Below are positions 10,770 to 21,730 of a DNA stretch of 64,000 nucleotides, in pieces. Source of the stretch: Eonycteris spelaea. Its lineage: Eukaryota > Chordata > Mammalia > Chiroptera > Pteropodidae. Positions within the stretch are counted from its first letter, which is position 1, and each line of letters opens with the position of its first letter. The stretch spans positions 9,362,001 to 9,426,000 of the forward strand of contig PUFA01000006.1 in assembly GCA_003508835.1 (NCBI GenBank), given 5' to 3'. The notes beneath the pieces were generated by a model. That model was not told the origin of the DNA, searched no databases, and saw only the letters and a program-made list of their open reading frames with translations. A program made the translations under genes and the position numbers.

Positions 10770-11706
10770 GTTAGATTACTTGCTCCATTATATCTGGATC
10801 TCTGTTCTGTTCTCTCATATGGTTTCTGTTTCTTTGTCTTCCCATTTTGGCTGCCTTTCCATGTCTGTTTCTATGTACTAAGCAAAACTCCTAAGTCTCC
10901 TGGTCTTATTAGTGTGGATTTGTCAAGTAGGTGTCTAGTGGCATGGTCCTGAGAGGGGTTTAGCTACTGGCCAAAATTAGCCTAGGCCTCTACCCTTCAG
11001 GGCCACCTGTTAAGATTCAGCAAAGAATCCACAGATGCTGTGCTTATAGTTGCCTTAAAAAGCCACATCAGAAACCGAGGCCAGCTGCCTCCAGTGTGAG
11101 TCTAGGAGCTGGTCAGCAAAGAGCACCTGACTCGCTGAGGATATACCTGGTTGTGGCTTGTGTGGGCCATGAGTTGGGGGAGGCGGAGTTTCAGGGAATT
11201 CTCTGGGCAGAGCAACCTCTGTTATCCAGTTTGATGACATCTTGGCTATGGCGGCGCTGTGTCTGCCCATTGGGAGTGGGGAGGGCTCAACAAGGAACAA
11301 TAGATAATGCCACCAGCACTTCTGTACAGAGTAAGCCTCGACTCAGCCCTCACTCCGACAATGTCTTCCTTGGTGCCCCCTGCATGCAGCCATTGGCACT
11401 GGTGCTCAGAGTGAGCAGGTCCATCACCGTGAAAAACCATTCTAGGTAGTGGCCCCTTGACGAAGCTTCTGCAGCTGCCCCAGCCTCCGTCTCACTCAGC
11501 CTTTGGAGACTGGGCAGCCCTGCGTCCTCACCCTGTCCTACCCTCAGCTGTTGCAGGGTGATTTCTTGGATTTCTCCCTGCTTGTATGGCTAATTCATCT
11601 AGATCCCAGGTGATTTTTTCCTTGCTGCTTGTTCCTTGTTTCCGTTACAACTTTGGTCGCCAGAGGGATGAACAGAGCCTCTATCATCTATGCCATTCCC
11701 CCCCCC
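10770..11706 (-). promoter_or_regulatory. Antisense L1/HAL1-type 5' UTR, level 3
   Basis: GC-richer text shares landmarks with the level 2 5' UTR: 'ctcaacaaggaacaatag' here (11286) against 'ctcaacaaaggaacagtg' there (13910), both followed by 'ccagcacttctgt'. L1 5' UTRs carry internal promoters. Whether this one has any activity cannot be read from the sequence. Confidence 0.6.
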
Positions 11707-12174
11707 GTACCACCTCTTCTTTACCTATTCATCCATTGACGGACACCCAGGTTGCCTCCATGTCTTGGCTCTTGTAAACAATGCTGCAATGAACATATGA
11801 ATGCACATGTCTCTTCAAAGTAGTATTTTGGATTTCTTCTGATACATACCTAGGAATGAGGTTACTGGGTCCTTCTTTGTCTCTTATTATAGCCTTTGTT
11901 TTAAAGTGTATTTTTTTCTGGTGTAAGTATTGCTATCCCAGAAGTTTTTTTTTTTCCTCCATTTTCATGAAATATCTTTTTCTGTCCCTTTAAGTCTGTA
12001 TGTTTCTTTTGATTTGTAGGCAGCATCTGTAATGGTCTTGTTTTCTTATCCATTCAGCTACCCATCTTTTGATTGGAGCATTTAATATTTATTCGTTTGA
12101 AGTAATTGTTGATAGATATATATAGTTATCGCTATTCTATTATTCATGTTTTTGAATTTTTTTCTTCAAGAAAT

Positions 12175-12965
12175 CCCTCTAACATTTTTTTTTTTTGTAA
12201 TACTGGTCTGGTGTTGATGAACTCTTTCAGCTTTTTTTTTTTTTTTTGGCTTGGAAACTCTTTATTTGTCTTTTGATTTTAAATGATAGCTTTTCTAGGT
12301 AGAGAATCTTAGTTGTAGGTCCTTTTCATCACTTTGAATATTTTGTGCCAGTCCCTTCTGGCCTGCAAAGTTTCTGTTGCGAAATAAGCTGACAGTCTTA
12401 TGGGAGCTCCCTCGTGGGAATTGCTTTTCTCTTGCTGCATTAAAGATTCTCTCTTTGTCTTTAACTGTCGGCATTTTAATTATGATGTGTCTTAGTGTGG
12501 GCCTCGTTGGGTTCATCTTGTTTGTGGCTCTCTACACTTTCTGGACTTCTATGCTCATTTCCTTCACCAGGTTAGGGAAGTTTTCAGTTAATACTTCTTC
12601 AAATAGGTTTTTAATTCTTCGTTCTCTTTCTTCACCTTTTGGTACCCCGGCGATGCAAATGTTGGTATGCTTGATGTTGTTCCAGAGGCCCCTTAAACTA
12701 CCCTCATCTTTTTGGATTCTTTTTTATTTTTGTTGTTCTGAATGGGTGTTTTCTGCTACCTTATCTTCTAAATTTCTGATTCGATCCTCTGCTTTATCTG
12801 ATCTACTGTTTGATTCCATCTAATGTATTATTCATTTCAGTCATATTTTTCATTTCTGACGGTTCTTTTTTCTGTTTGCTATCTCAATTTTTAGGTTTCC
12901 TATCTCTTTGTTGAAGTTCTCACTGAGATCATTGAGGTTATAACCAATGCTTTGAACTCTGCATC
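12175..12965 (-). pseudogene. L1-type ORF1 remains, level 2
   Basis: The minus-strand frame at 12295-12516 reads RHIIIKMPTVKDKERIFNAAREKQF, of which the middle portion (KDKERI..AAREK) is a hallmark of L1 ORF1p between the RRM and the C-terminal domain. Two poly-T expansions (12187 and 12232) and frameshifts break it. The C-terminal end lies near 12175 ('ctctaacattttt' opposite the LLKML-type end). Confidence 0.8.
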
Positions 12966-14437
12966 TGGTGGATTGCTTGTCTTCATTTGGTTTAGTTCTT
13001 TATCTGGAGCTTCATTCTGACCTTTCATTTGAAATGCATTTCTTTGTCTTTCCATTTTGCCTGTCTCTCTGCGTTTGTTTCTATGTATTAGGTAGAGCTG
13101 CTTGTCTCCTGGTCTTAGCAGAATGGCCTTATGCAGTTAAGTGTCCTATGGGGCTCAGTGGCACAGTCTCCCTAGGTTACCTGAGTCGGGTGCTGCAGGT
13201 GTGTCCCTGCTGTGAGTTGTTTGCACTCCCATTATAGTTGAGCCTTGGTTTTTGGCATGTCAATGTGAAGGATTGGCCCTCAGGCTGATTGTGTGTGAGG
13301 ACTGGCTAGGACTATAGTGGAGGAGTTATTGTGCAAGGGCGGACCCCACAGAGCAGGATTCACTTTACCAGGGCTCTGGTGCCTGCTCAGTCTGCCCTTT
13401 GGGTGTGTGTCTGTGAAGGTGGCATGATGTGGCTCTGGTGTATTCCGAAGCTTGCCACTGAGCATGCTGACCTGGGGATTTCTGGAAGTGGCCCACTGCC
13501 TCTGCCTGTGTCTTGCCTGGGGCCACCTGTCATGGGCCGCAAAGCAATTTGCAAATATCTTCCACCAACACCAGGCTTGGAGGTATGTGGGAGATGCTAA
13601 GCTGTGAACTGAGGCTGGCTGCCACTAGCCAGGCTTGGGGCTGCTTAGCAAGAGGTACAGGGCACACCGTGGCCAGATGCGGCTTATTTGACTTTTGAGA
13701 GATTTTGGAAAAATTTGAAGCCTGAGCCAAACCAGGCTGTTTGTATGGAAAAGCCGCTGAAAGCATCTTGGGTAGGCCTGCAAATTGTGTGGGGCAGAGT
13801 CTCAGGGAGTCCCAGAGTGACTCCCTGAGGTGAGACAAACAGTGTTGGTCAGGTTGATGGATAATCAGATATGGCTGTCACCTGTGTCTGCAGCTGGGCG
13901 GGGTGAGGACTCAACAAAGGAACAGTGACTTCTGCCAGCACTTCTGTCTGGCAGAAAGCTGCCCCTCCAGCCCTTGCCCAAAGCTTGACTGTTCATTTCC
14001 TCCTCATATGTTTCTGGAACCTTTCAAGCTGCTGCCACAGCACTGGAATTCAGAGCAAGTGAGTTTGTTAGCAAGTAAGTTTCCATGTGGGCCCTTTAAG
14101 ATGTTTTCACCATCTGAAATTGTGGGAACTTCTACCATCCCTGGGCTGGGAGCCTGGTGTAAGACTGGTTCCCTTTACTCCTCAGGGGGAACCTCCGCAG
14201 CAGAGATGTCCCACATGGTTTTTAACATCACATGTAGGGTTGGTTGCCGGCCCCATTCTGTGTCTCAGCTCCTCTTATCAGTCTTAAGGTGGCTTCTTCT
14301 GTATATCCTTAGTTATAGGACTTCTGTTTAGTTGGACTCTCAGTGATGGTTGTTCTGTAGTTTAGTTGTAATTTTGACATTGTGAGAGGAGGCAAGCACT
14401 GCGATTACCTACTCTGCCATCTTCATCAGAAATTGGC
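12966..14437 (-). promoter_or_regulatory. Antisense L1/HAL1-type 5' UTR, level 2
   Basis: About 1.4 kb of GC-richer DNA with no coding character, ending at 'ctactctgccatcttcatca', which on the minus strand is a typical start of an L1 5' UTR. It contains the hairpin noted at 13801-13829. Confidence 0.6.
13801..13829. repeat. 11-bp perfect inverted repeat, 7-nt loop
   Basis: Arms CTCAGGGAGTC (13801-13811) and GACTCCCTGAG (13819-13829) flank CCAGAGT. It lies inside the antisense 5' UTR of level 2. Confidence 0.85.
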
Positions 14438-14448
14438 TAGATCTTGTT
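14438..14448. repeat. Target-site duplication of level 2, right copy
   Basis: Pairs with 8593-8603; from here the level 1 endonuclease-region text ('atcttgttgttttatctatc', 'cagccactctctctttc') continues. Confidence 0.65.
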
Positions 14449-15089
14449 GTTTTATCTATCCAGCCACTCTCTCTTTCTTTTGAGTGAGGCATTTAATCCA
14501 TTGGTAAAGTAACTGCTGATAGAGAATTATGTATTATTACTATTTTGTTAATTATTTTCTGTATGTTTCATAGTTATTTTGTTCCTCTTTTCCTCTTTTG
14601 CTGCCTTCCTTTGTGCTTTATGGATTTTTTGTAGTGACCAGCTTTGATTCCTTATTTTCTTTTGTGAATCTTATATAGATAGTTATACTATGGGAATTAC
14701 ATAAAATAGTTTATAGTTAAAATGATCTATTTTAAACTGCTGACAACTTTAACCATGTTCAAAACACTCCTTTACAGCCTTTTATCTCAAATTTATGTTA
14801 TCAGTGTCATAAACTATATATTTTTATATTTTGTATTAATTAACAGTTTTACAGTTATCGCTATTTTTTACGCACTTATCTTTGAAATTCTATGCCAAGT
14901 TTAAAAGTGGCTTTGTACCAGCATTGCAGTATTACAGGATTCTTTATTTTCTATATATTTACCTGTACCAGATATACACTTTTGTGGTTCTGTGTAATGG
15001 TCTCTTATTTCAACTCAAAAAACTTCCTGTAGCAATTTTGGTAAGGCAGATCTAGCGTGCTGAACTTTTTCAGCTTTTGTTTATTTGAG

Positions 15090-15760
15090 TTCTAATTTTT
15101 CCTTAATATTTTGAAGGACAGGTTTGCTAGATAGAGTATTCTTGGTTGGCTTTTTTTTTTTTTTTAATCTCTTCAGTACTTGGAATATATTTCTCACTGT
15201 CTTCTGGCCTGCAAGTTTTCTCCTGAGAAATCCACTGATGATCTCATGAGAGCTCCATTGTATGTGACAAATTGCTTTTTCTCTTTATTGCTTCTGAGAC
15301 TCTCTTTTGGTATCGGACTTTTGGCAGTTTGATCATAATGTGTCTCAGCGCGGGCCATTTTGGGTTCATCCTGGTTGTAAATTTTTGAACTTCTTGAATT
15401 TGGATTTTCATTTCCTTCCTCAGATCTGGGAAGCTTTTGCTCTTTTTTTTTTTCTTAAGTGAGCTCTCTGTTCTTTTCTCTCTCCTTCTGGGACTGCTAA
15501 AATGTGTATATTGATCCTCTTGAAGGTTGTCCCTAAATCCTTTAGTCTTTCTTTACTTTCTTCATTTTTAATTTTTAAATAACTTTTCTGTTCCTCCAAC
15601 TTGATAATTTAACAGGACCTGTATTTGAGTTCATTGATTCTTCTGCTTGATCAAGTCTGCAATTGAACTCCTCTAGTGAATTTTTCGATTCGGTTATATT
15701 CCTCAGAGCCAACATTTCTGCTTGACTCTTTAATAATCTGTCTCTTTGTTGATACCCTCA
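15090..15760 (-). pseudogene. L1-type ORF1 remains, level 1
   Basis: Landmarks in order are 'ttctggcctgcaagttttct', 'ctgatgatctcatgagagct', 'gtgtctcagcgcgggcc' and 'ttccttcctcagatctggga', matching the ORF1 region of older L1M families and paralogous to 9720-10480 and 12180-12960. All frames are broken. Confidence 0.7.
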
Positions 15761-16635
15761 TTTGGTTCATGTATCATTTTTTCTACTTTTATTTAGGTGT
15801 CTGTGTTTTCTTGTAGTGCTTCAAGATTCTTAAAGATTATATTTAATTCTTTGCCAGTGGTTCACGGAACTCCACTTTTTTAGGGTTGGTTTCTGAAGAG
15901 TAATATTGTTCCTTTGATTGGGCCATGTTTTTCTGTTCCTCCATGTGCCTCATTATTTTTTTTGCTGTGATTTGTGCATTTGGAGAAACAGCCACCTCTT
16001 CTCTATTCATAGACTGGCTTATACAGGGAAGATCTTTACAAATTAGCCTAGCTAGAGCTTCTGGAGGCTCTTAAACCTTTCCCAGAAATGTGTCTTCTAT
16101 GGGTTCTATGGTGTGTGTAGTCTCTCAGAGCTTGTGATTTCTTGCTCCCTCTGGTGTCTGTCTGTGGCACTGTAGGTTTTCTGGTGCTGCAACAAGTATT
16201 GAGCTCTCGTGTTCTTTTGTGGCTCCATGCATCCAAAGTATGCTGGTTCCCTGTTTGCACTCTAAGTCAGAAGAGACAGAAAACAGCCCTTTGGTCAGTT
16301 CCCCCAAATTCTGGAACACTGGACTTATATTCTATTCTTTCTCTTTTCTTGCCAAGGGAGAAGCTTCTGATTGGGATGTTCTTCCCAATCGTGCTGAGCT
16401 CTATATTGGCTTGGTACAAGGGCTATTGTGGTTGCTGCGAAATGGCTTTCTCACTTGTTTTAATGTGACTGTTCTTGACTTTGAGCTCGCCTGGGGTACT
16501 GCAACTTCTTAAATGGTTTCTGGAGTTCTCACAAAACTCTGTGGACCTTATATTGCTGAGTTAGTGAAGTTAGGGTCTCTGTGGGGGAGCAAAGTCCGGG
16601 ACTTCGTATTTCACCATCTTGCCATTGTCTCTCCA

Positions 16636-18306
16636 CAAACCCCTTTTGAAGCGCACATTGCAGGCACCCTTTTATACTGTCCCTCAGCAGAGGCCACTGA
16701 ACTATAAGGCGCTTGAGGAGCTCCAGGGCCTTACACCTGTAAAGACCTTGCTGGATCATAATAAACTCCCATCCAGTAGGTGCCCATGGGGCGTGTGATA
16801 GTTGAATGTAAGTATATTCCTGTCTGTTTTGTCCCCGCAAGGGCAGCCTGCATAGTATCCATGCTGCAGTTGAACGTGGACCCTGAACTATTTGAGAGAC
16901 AGATGTATTTTGAGAGGATGCATCTGAAGGGTCCATCAGGATTTAGAAGTTCTGGGTCCCAGCTCCGTCGTCACCCCAATAGGTGTGACACCTCCTGGTT
17001 TTTCTTCTACTTGTGCATAATTAGACCTATACTTCCCTCTTGGTGGAAACAAGGAGATGGATACCTCTAGATCCTGAGAATCCACATGGAAAGTATCACC
17101 AGGAGAGTACAAGGAAGAGGGGACAGAACAGGTTCCCCATCTCCCAGCCTTCAGCTATGAGGTTTGAGCTTAGAGGTGCTCTAGTCAGAGGCAGAGCTTA
17201 GCTCCTGCAGTAGAGATGAACCTGGATTCCACCTCTCCTTCCATGTCCCTCTTTTTCCTTCTTTATAAATTCTCTGCCCTTAACTGCTTTCCACCTGCCA
17301 CTCAATCATAAGCATTATCAAGGAAGCACCATACTATTTTTTAGGAGGCCCTAATAAATGTCCATTGAAATAGCTTGAATTCTGTACTTTTCATGGCTCC
17401 ATGTTACTCCTCAAGTTGGTGTGTTTCCTCCCGGAAAACCCCAACATTGGGACCAACTAGATTCTAGAGGCTTCTGCTAGACTTTCCTTTCTATGGATTC
17501 TCCCACTGGAAGGCCCATTCATCCATTCATTCATTTATTCATACACCATATACTTTTGATTTTCCTCAAGGCCACCCAGCAAATGGTCCTGGGAATTCTT
17601 GCCCCAGTCTCTGGCATGGTGATGTCATTTCAGCATGCCTACAAGAGAAAGGAGACAGCACTGGCAGGATGTTGGAGACCCCAAAGGGTCTCATTCATAG
17701 AAACCTGCAGAGCAGTTCTCTGGGAAGCCTTTTGAATGACTTCATGTGCTGAGTGCCTGTGGATGGGGCTCTCTGCAGGAACAAGGAGGCCCCCAGGACA
17801 GTAGGCATGTGAATAGGCTGGGGCTGTGACTGACCAGGTTGGAGGAGGCCCAGGATGATTGAAGGCTCCTGAGGCCAGCACTGGGTGTCTCGGGAAACGG
17901 TCATGGAGATATCTTTTAAGGAGAAGTCTGAGGTCCTTGGAGCAGGTTCTGAACCAGATTCCTTCTTATTCCTTTTATAGGGGTTTTAGGAGGAAGTACA
18001 GTTCTCCACTACTCTCTGACATAATTTTTAGATTATTTATCCACCCACTCAAATATATTTTCTCTTAGTTTATTGAGGAGGGAGGGAGATAAAGAGGGAG
18101 GGAGGAAGAGAGAATTTAAAAGAATTAATTAAAATAAGGTCCCTTGTAGGACAAGATGTGCCATCTCTATGCTTCCTCTGGAGTGGAGAGGTAGGGACAG
18201 GGCTGTAATGAATTCATGTCTAACCAAAAAGAAAAACTCCTTATGTCTGGTCAGCTCTTTCAGACCTCCATGCTACATCTGGCATATGGCCTGCCTCACC
18301 ACCTTG
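16636..18306. other. Intronic sequence without recognised repeats
   Basis: Includes short ATTC repeats at 17514-17540 and a purine-rich GGGA patch at 18073-18110. No coding signal stands out among the short ORFs. Confidence 0.45.
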
Positions 18307-18459
18307 CCTCCTTCCTCCCTCCTCCCTCCTTCCCTCCCTCCCTCCCTTCCTCCCTCCCTCCCTCTTCCTCCCTTCCTCCCTCCCTTCCTCTCTTCCTCCC
18401 TTCCTCCCTCCCTTCCTCCCTCCCTCCCTCCCTCCCTTTCTCCCTCCCTTCTTTCCTTC
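18307..18459 (+). repeat. Uninterrupted 153-nt polypyrimidine tract, (CCTT/CCCT)n
   Basis: No purine occurs on the + strand between 18307 and 18459. Units are mixtures of CCTT, CCCT and CTTCCT. The ORFs that cross it are low-complexity artefacts. Confidence 0.95.
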
Positions 18460-18544
18460 ATCTTTGTTTCCCCTCTCTTCATCCTTTCCCTTCTCCCTCT
18501 TTATTTTTTTCCTTACCCACCTTTCTTTCATCCCACTGCAGTGG

Positions 18545-18790
18545 TAGAGCACATCCTTTCATATTTCAATCTCAGAAGTCAGGCAAACCTGTGTTTGAAA
18601 CCTCTACTTTGCCACTTATTATTGTATATATGCATTTGGGCCAGTTACGCAGCCTAAACCTCATTTGTTAAATACAGTAAAAAATAATGTCTGTTTCTTT
18701 GGGATGTTGTGAGGATGTTGGAAGAAATAATGTGAATAAAGAGCTCAGCATTGTGCAGGCACATAGACAGTGCTTGATAAATGATGAATG
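18545..18790 (+). mobile_element. MIR SINE, sense
   Basis: Degenerate MIR landmarks: 'aacctgtgtttgaaacct', 'gccacttattattg', 'gggccagttacgcagcctaa', then 'gggatgttgtgagga' and the tail 'tgcttgataaatgatga'. Confidence 0.7.
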
Positions 18791-19089
18791 AAATTCCTTC
18801 AACCTTGTGCTTACTGGCACTTGCTTCCTTTGACAGCCTTGGTAGGGCCCTCAAGGCTGTATTCATGAAAAAGGCAGACCCTGCTCTCTAGCCTCAGAGA
18901 GCTCAGTCTGGTCAGAGATGGCTGTGGAAGCAGTGGGAAATGGCACCCCTCCCTGTAATTTCACTGGAGTCTGAATGTATAGGGATCTTCCATCCCAAAT
19001 TGCTTCCAGACAGAGCCATACCAGCTGGTTTGACTCCTGGGCCTTTGAAGAGTTGGGCCCGCATGTGTTGTGTATCTGCGAGTGCATTG
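18791..19089. other. Intronic sequence, nothing recognised
   Basis: Short stretch between a MIR and an L2 copy. A CTCTAG-rich patch near 18885 has no clear family. Confidence 0.4.
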
Positions 19090-19640
19090 AATTATATAGC
19101 TCATTCATTCAAAAACGATTTACTGAGTCCCTCCTATGTGCCAGGCACTATTCTAGGCACTTGGGATGTATCAGTGAATAAAATAAAGACCTTGCTCATG
19201 GGGATTGAATGTTCTAGCAGGAGGAAACAGATAAATGACAATAATACAATCTATAAGTAAATGACATAGGACTCTATAGAGTGATACATGCTATAGGAGA
19301 AAGAAAACAGGATAGGTAAGGAGGATAGGAGGTGCCGGAGATGGAGGTGGGGGCAGGTTATGATTTTATAAAGGATAGTCAGGATAGACCTCATTGAGAA
19401 GTAAATGCTGAGCCAAGACTTAAAGGAAGATAGAAATTGGTCTTAGCTGGGGGAAAGAATTTTGCTAGAAGAGAGGACAGCAAGTGCAAAGGTCCTGAGG
19501 CAAGATTATGGCCAGCTTGTGGGAGGAAAAGGAAGGAGGCAAGCGTGGCTGGGAGGAGTGAGCAGGAGAGGGAAGGCCTGCGAGAGCAGTGCCTGGCAGG
19601 TGCAGAAGTACAGTGAATATTGGTCGAATGAGTGAATGCT
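19090..19640 (-). mobile_element. L2 LINE, antisense, long copy
   Basis: Starts 'ctcattcattcaaaaacgat' and continues with 'gtgccaggcactattctagg', 'aggagaaagaaaacagg', 'gcaagtgcaaaggtcctgag' and 'gcttgtgggaggaaaaggaa', in the order expected for reversed L2. Confidence 0.9.
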
Positions 19641-20989
19641 TGCGGGCATCAGGCCGATCTGATCTCGGTCAGGCCAGGCTTGACCTCATCCCTCATATGC
19701 TTGAATAGAGGGGGCCGATTTGAGCTTTCCCTTTTGATAGAAACATTTTCACATCATCAACAGAGCTCATATAGAATTCAAATGTGCAGTTGGGGGCAGC
19801 AAGACACAAAGCCCTTTCCTTAGCATGTAAAAAGAGCAGCGCATCTGCCGAAGAGTGGGAAAAACAAAATGAAATTACAGATGACCTTTGAATGCCTAAA
19901 TTGAGGAAAAGTCTGTGCTGAGCTTTCCCTGGAGCTGGTATGAAAGTCTCCACGAGTGAGCTGTTTGGATTCCCAGCAGATGTCCATGCTGAGCTGCTGG
20001 AGTAATGGGGGTGGGGTAGGCTGTCTATCTATGGAGGAAAAAGAGGCAACATTCAACTGCTGATGAACTCACGTCATGTCCTTCCTGACTCCTGCCCTCA
20101 GGATGTCTGTCTGATTTTGTATCTTACTCTGTATCTCAAGGCTACCAACCCTTCATCCCCAAAGACCCAGTCTCCCACCTATCCTCAGTGAGAATTGGCT
20201 GCTGGGGATTAAGGGCCAGATATATCTCAGGGACCTGCTTCCCTGCCCCACCCCACACCACCCCCCATCCCCCTGGCCAGGTTCCTGTGTCAAACCACCT
20301 GTAGTGTGACTTTGGTTCTACTTGGCCCACGGCTGGGAGACATTGTCTCAGGTACTTAGGACCCTGAGTGCAGCTCTGGTGCTCTCTGCTCTCACCTCTG
20401 TCCTGTCAGCAACTTTCCCCAGCATTCTCATTCTCTCTCTCCCTCTTGTTCTTTCCCTCCCTCCCTCTCTCCCTCCCTTTTCCTTTCTCACCTGGTGCAG
20501 AAATCCTGGGAGAAGTTGGAGAGGCATCCCCAGTAGTCAGGAGAAACAAGGACCCTAAGAACATTAATGGTTCAGGACCATGGACAGGGCTCTTTGGCTC
20601 CAGGCCCTACCAACCAGTCAAACACTTGGGTCGCTAACTCCAGATATCTATATGAAGGTGGCCTTGAGAACCTCATTTTATAGATGCAGGGGCCTTATGT
20701 GGCTAAGGGACATAATCATATTCCTTGCTATTAAGTGGCAAAACAGAGTTAACCTAGGCTTTCCACATCTTTCCACTGTCTGACGTTTACATTTTTTTAA
20801 AATTAATTTTTAGTTGTGGGTCACATGAGGGCAAAGGGCGTGAGGTTGCCTGTATCTCTTAGGGATGAGGCCACTCTACTTCCATAATGGATGTGTGTAT
20901 TAGACAACACAACAGCCATGAGCTTTTAGTGAATGCATAAAGAAACAAATGAAAAGAAAAAAAAAGGCACAGATGACAACTGGAAATAC
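19641..20989. other. Intronic sequence without recognised repeats
   Basis: Apparently unique except for a pyrimidine-rich patch at 20430-20488 and an A-rich stretch at 20938-20966. Confidence 0.4.
20430..20488 (+). repeat. Pyrimidine-rich low-complexity tract
   Basis: A CT/CCCT-rich run with one interrupting G. Confidence 0.8.
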
Positions 20990-21090
20990 TAATCTATTTA
21001 CTCAACAAATATTAACTGAGTGTCTATGAAATGCCAAACCACGTGCTAGGGATTTAATAGTGAATCAGTTGTGGTCCTTGCCTTTATGAG
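20990..21090 (-). mobile_element. L2 LINE 3' end, antisense
   Basis: 'tttactcaacaaatattaac' then 'gagtgtctatgaaatgcca' and 'gctagggatttaatagtga' follow the reversed L2 end. Confidence 0.75.
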
Positions 21091-21499
21091 ATTCTCAGGC
21101 AGGTGGCAGAGGCAGAGACTTAAGCTCGGTTTTACATACTTTTGACAATTCACTCCTGTTTCCCAAGGGACTGTTTCCCCGCCACCCCTCCTCCCCCCCC
21201 ACCCCGCTTCTGGGACGTTCACTGTGCACAGAATTCCCCATGTGGTCTTCCTTCTGGTGCTATACTGAGCCTCCCCATTGGGCTTAGCCCCCAAAGGGTA
21301 AATAATAGGGCAGAAGCCTAGGAGTTCAAGCTGAGATGATTGACACTGGAGAAACAGGCTCCCCAAGTCAATGTTCTGTGCCTATGAGAGTGCTCTAGAA
21401 AAAGATGTGCCTTATCGCACTGGCCAGGTAACCATCCAGCCACAGCCCCTTAACCCACCTCACTTCATTTATCCATCCCCGGAGTGTTGCTTAAGAAAA
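21091..21499. other. Intronic sequence, nothing recognised
   Basis: Includes a C-rich patch at 21177-21205. No repeat family or exon is apparent. Confidence 0.4.
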
Positions 21500-21730
21500 C
21501 AGGATTTGGCACGAGATCACCTAGGGGTTGAATCCTGTTTCCACAGTTTATTAGCTGTCTGACCTTGGGCAGTTTATGTAACCTTATTGGGCCTCAGTTT
21601 CTTTATCTGTGAAATATGAATCATAGTAGTACCTATCGAATATAGTCGTGAGAGTGGAATGAGTTATTACATGTAAAGTACATAAGACAGCACTTGGCAT
21701 AGGAAAAGTTTTTAATAATCTATTGTTATT
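21500..21730 (+). mobile_element. MIR SINE, sense
   Basis: 'tagctgtctgaccttgggca', 'gggcctcagtttctttatct' and 'gacagcacttggcatagg' are clear MIR landmarks. Confidence 0.9.

Larger units (their letters stand above)
9114..11706 (-). mobile_element. Level 3: HAL1-like element (3' UTR, ORF2 remnants, ORF1, 5' UTR), full length
   Basis: Read on the minus strand the order is 5' UTR (about 11706-10770), ORF1 (10765-9716), a short piece of the ORF2 endonuclease N-terminus (about 9715-9500), then directly the last codons of ORF2 and the 3' UTR (9498-9114). About 1,100 codons of ORF2 are missing at one sharp junction near 9499. HAL1 ('half-L1') elements are L1 derivatives that keep ORF1 but lack a working ORF2. 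A run of nine cytosines near 11697-11706 puts a G run at the element's 5' end, as in full-length L1 transcripts. Its 16-bp duplications fix both ends. The net length without the level 4 insert is about 2.36 kb. Confidence 0.8.
11707..14437 (-). mobile_element. Level 2: ORF2-deleted L1 derivative, 5' portion
   Basis: After the level 3 insertion the ORF2 C-terminal text resumes ('tattcatccattgacggaca', 'aacaatgctgcaatgaacat'). Near 11873 it jumps directly to the endonuclease N-terminal region ('ttctttgtctcttattatag'), so most of ORF2 is absent. ORF1 follows (about 12175-12960), then a long 5' UTR to 14437. The deletion junction is not the same as in level 3, so two separate ORF2-deleted copies are nested together. 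The 11707-11722 stretch is the right-hand duplication copy of level 3. Confidence 0.75.
14438..16635 (-). mobile_element. Level 1: ancient L1, antisense, 5' portion (ORF2 start, ORF1, 5' UTR)
   Basis: Continues the element cut at 8603. ORF2 N-terminal text runs to about 15060, ORF1 text lies at about 15090-15760, and a non-coding 5' UTR ends 'tatttcaccatcttgccatt' near 16625, the usual reversed start of old L1 families. A T run at 15152-15165 is a later expansion. The outermost duplication is unclear: 'aaacctccacctttg' (5667-5681) resembles 'aaaccccttttg' (16638-16649) only loosely. Confidence 0.75.

Noticed and set aside
5686..16635. Tandem duplication explaining the three similar ORF1 regions
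   Set aside because: The three ORF1 copies differ strongly in sequence and family, and the duplications show sequential insertions.
18169..18671. Long proline/serine/leucine-rich ORFs (151-162 codons), and glycine/arginine-rich ones opposite
   Set aside because: They are translations of the polypyrimidine tract and its flank, not coding sequence.
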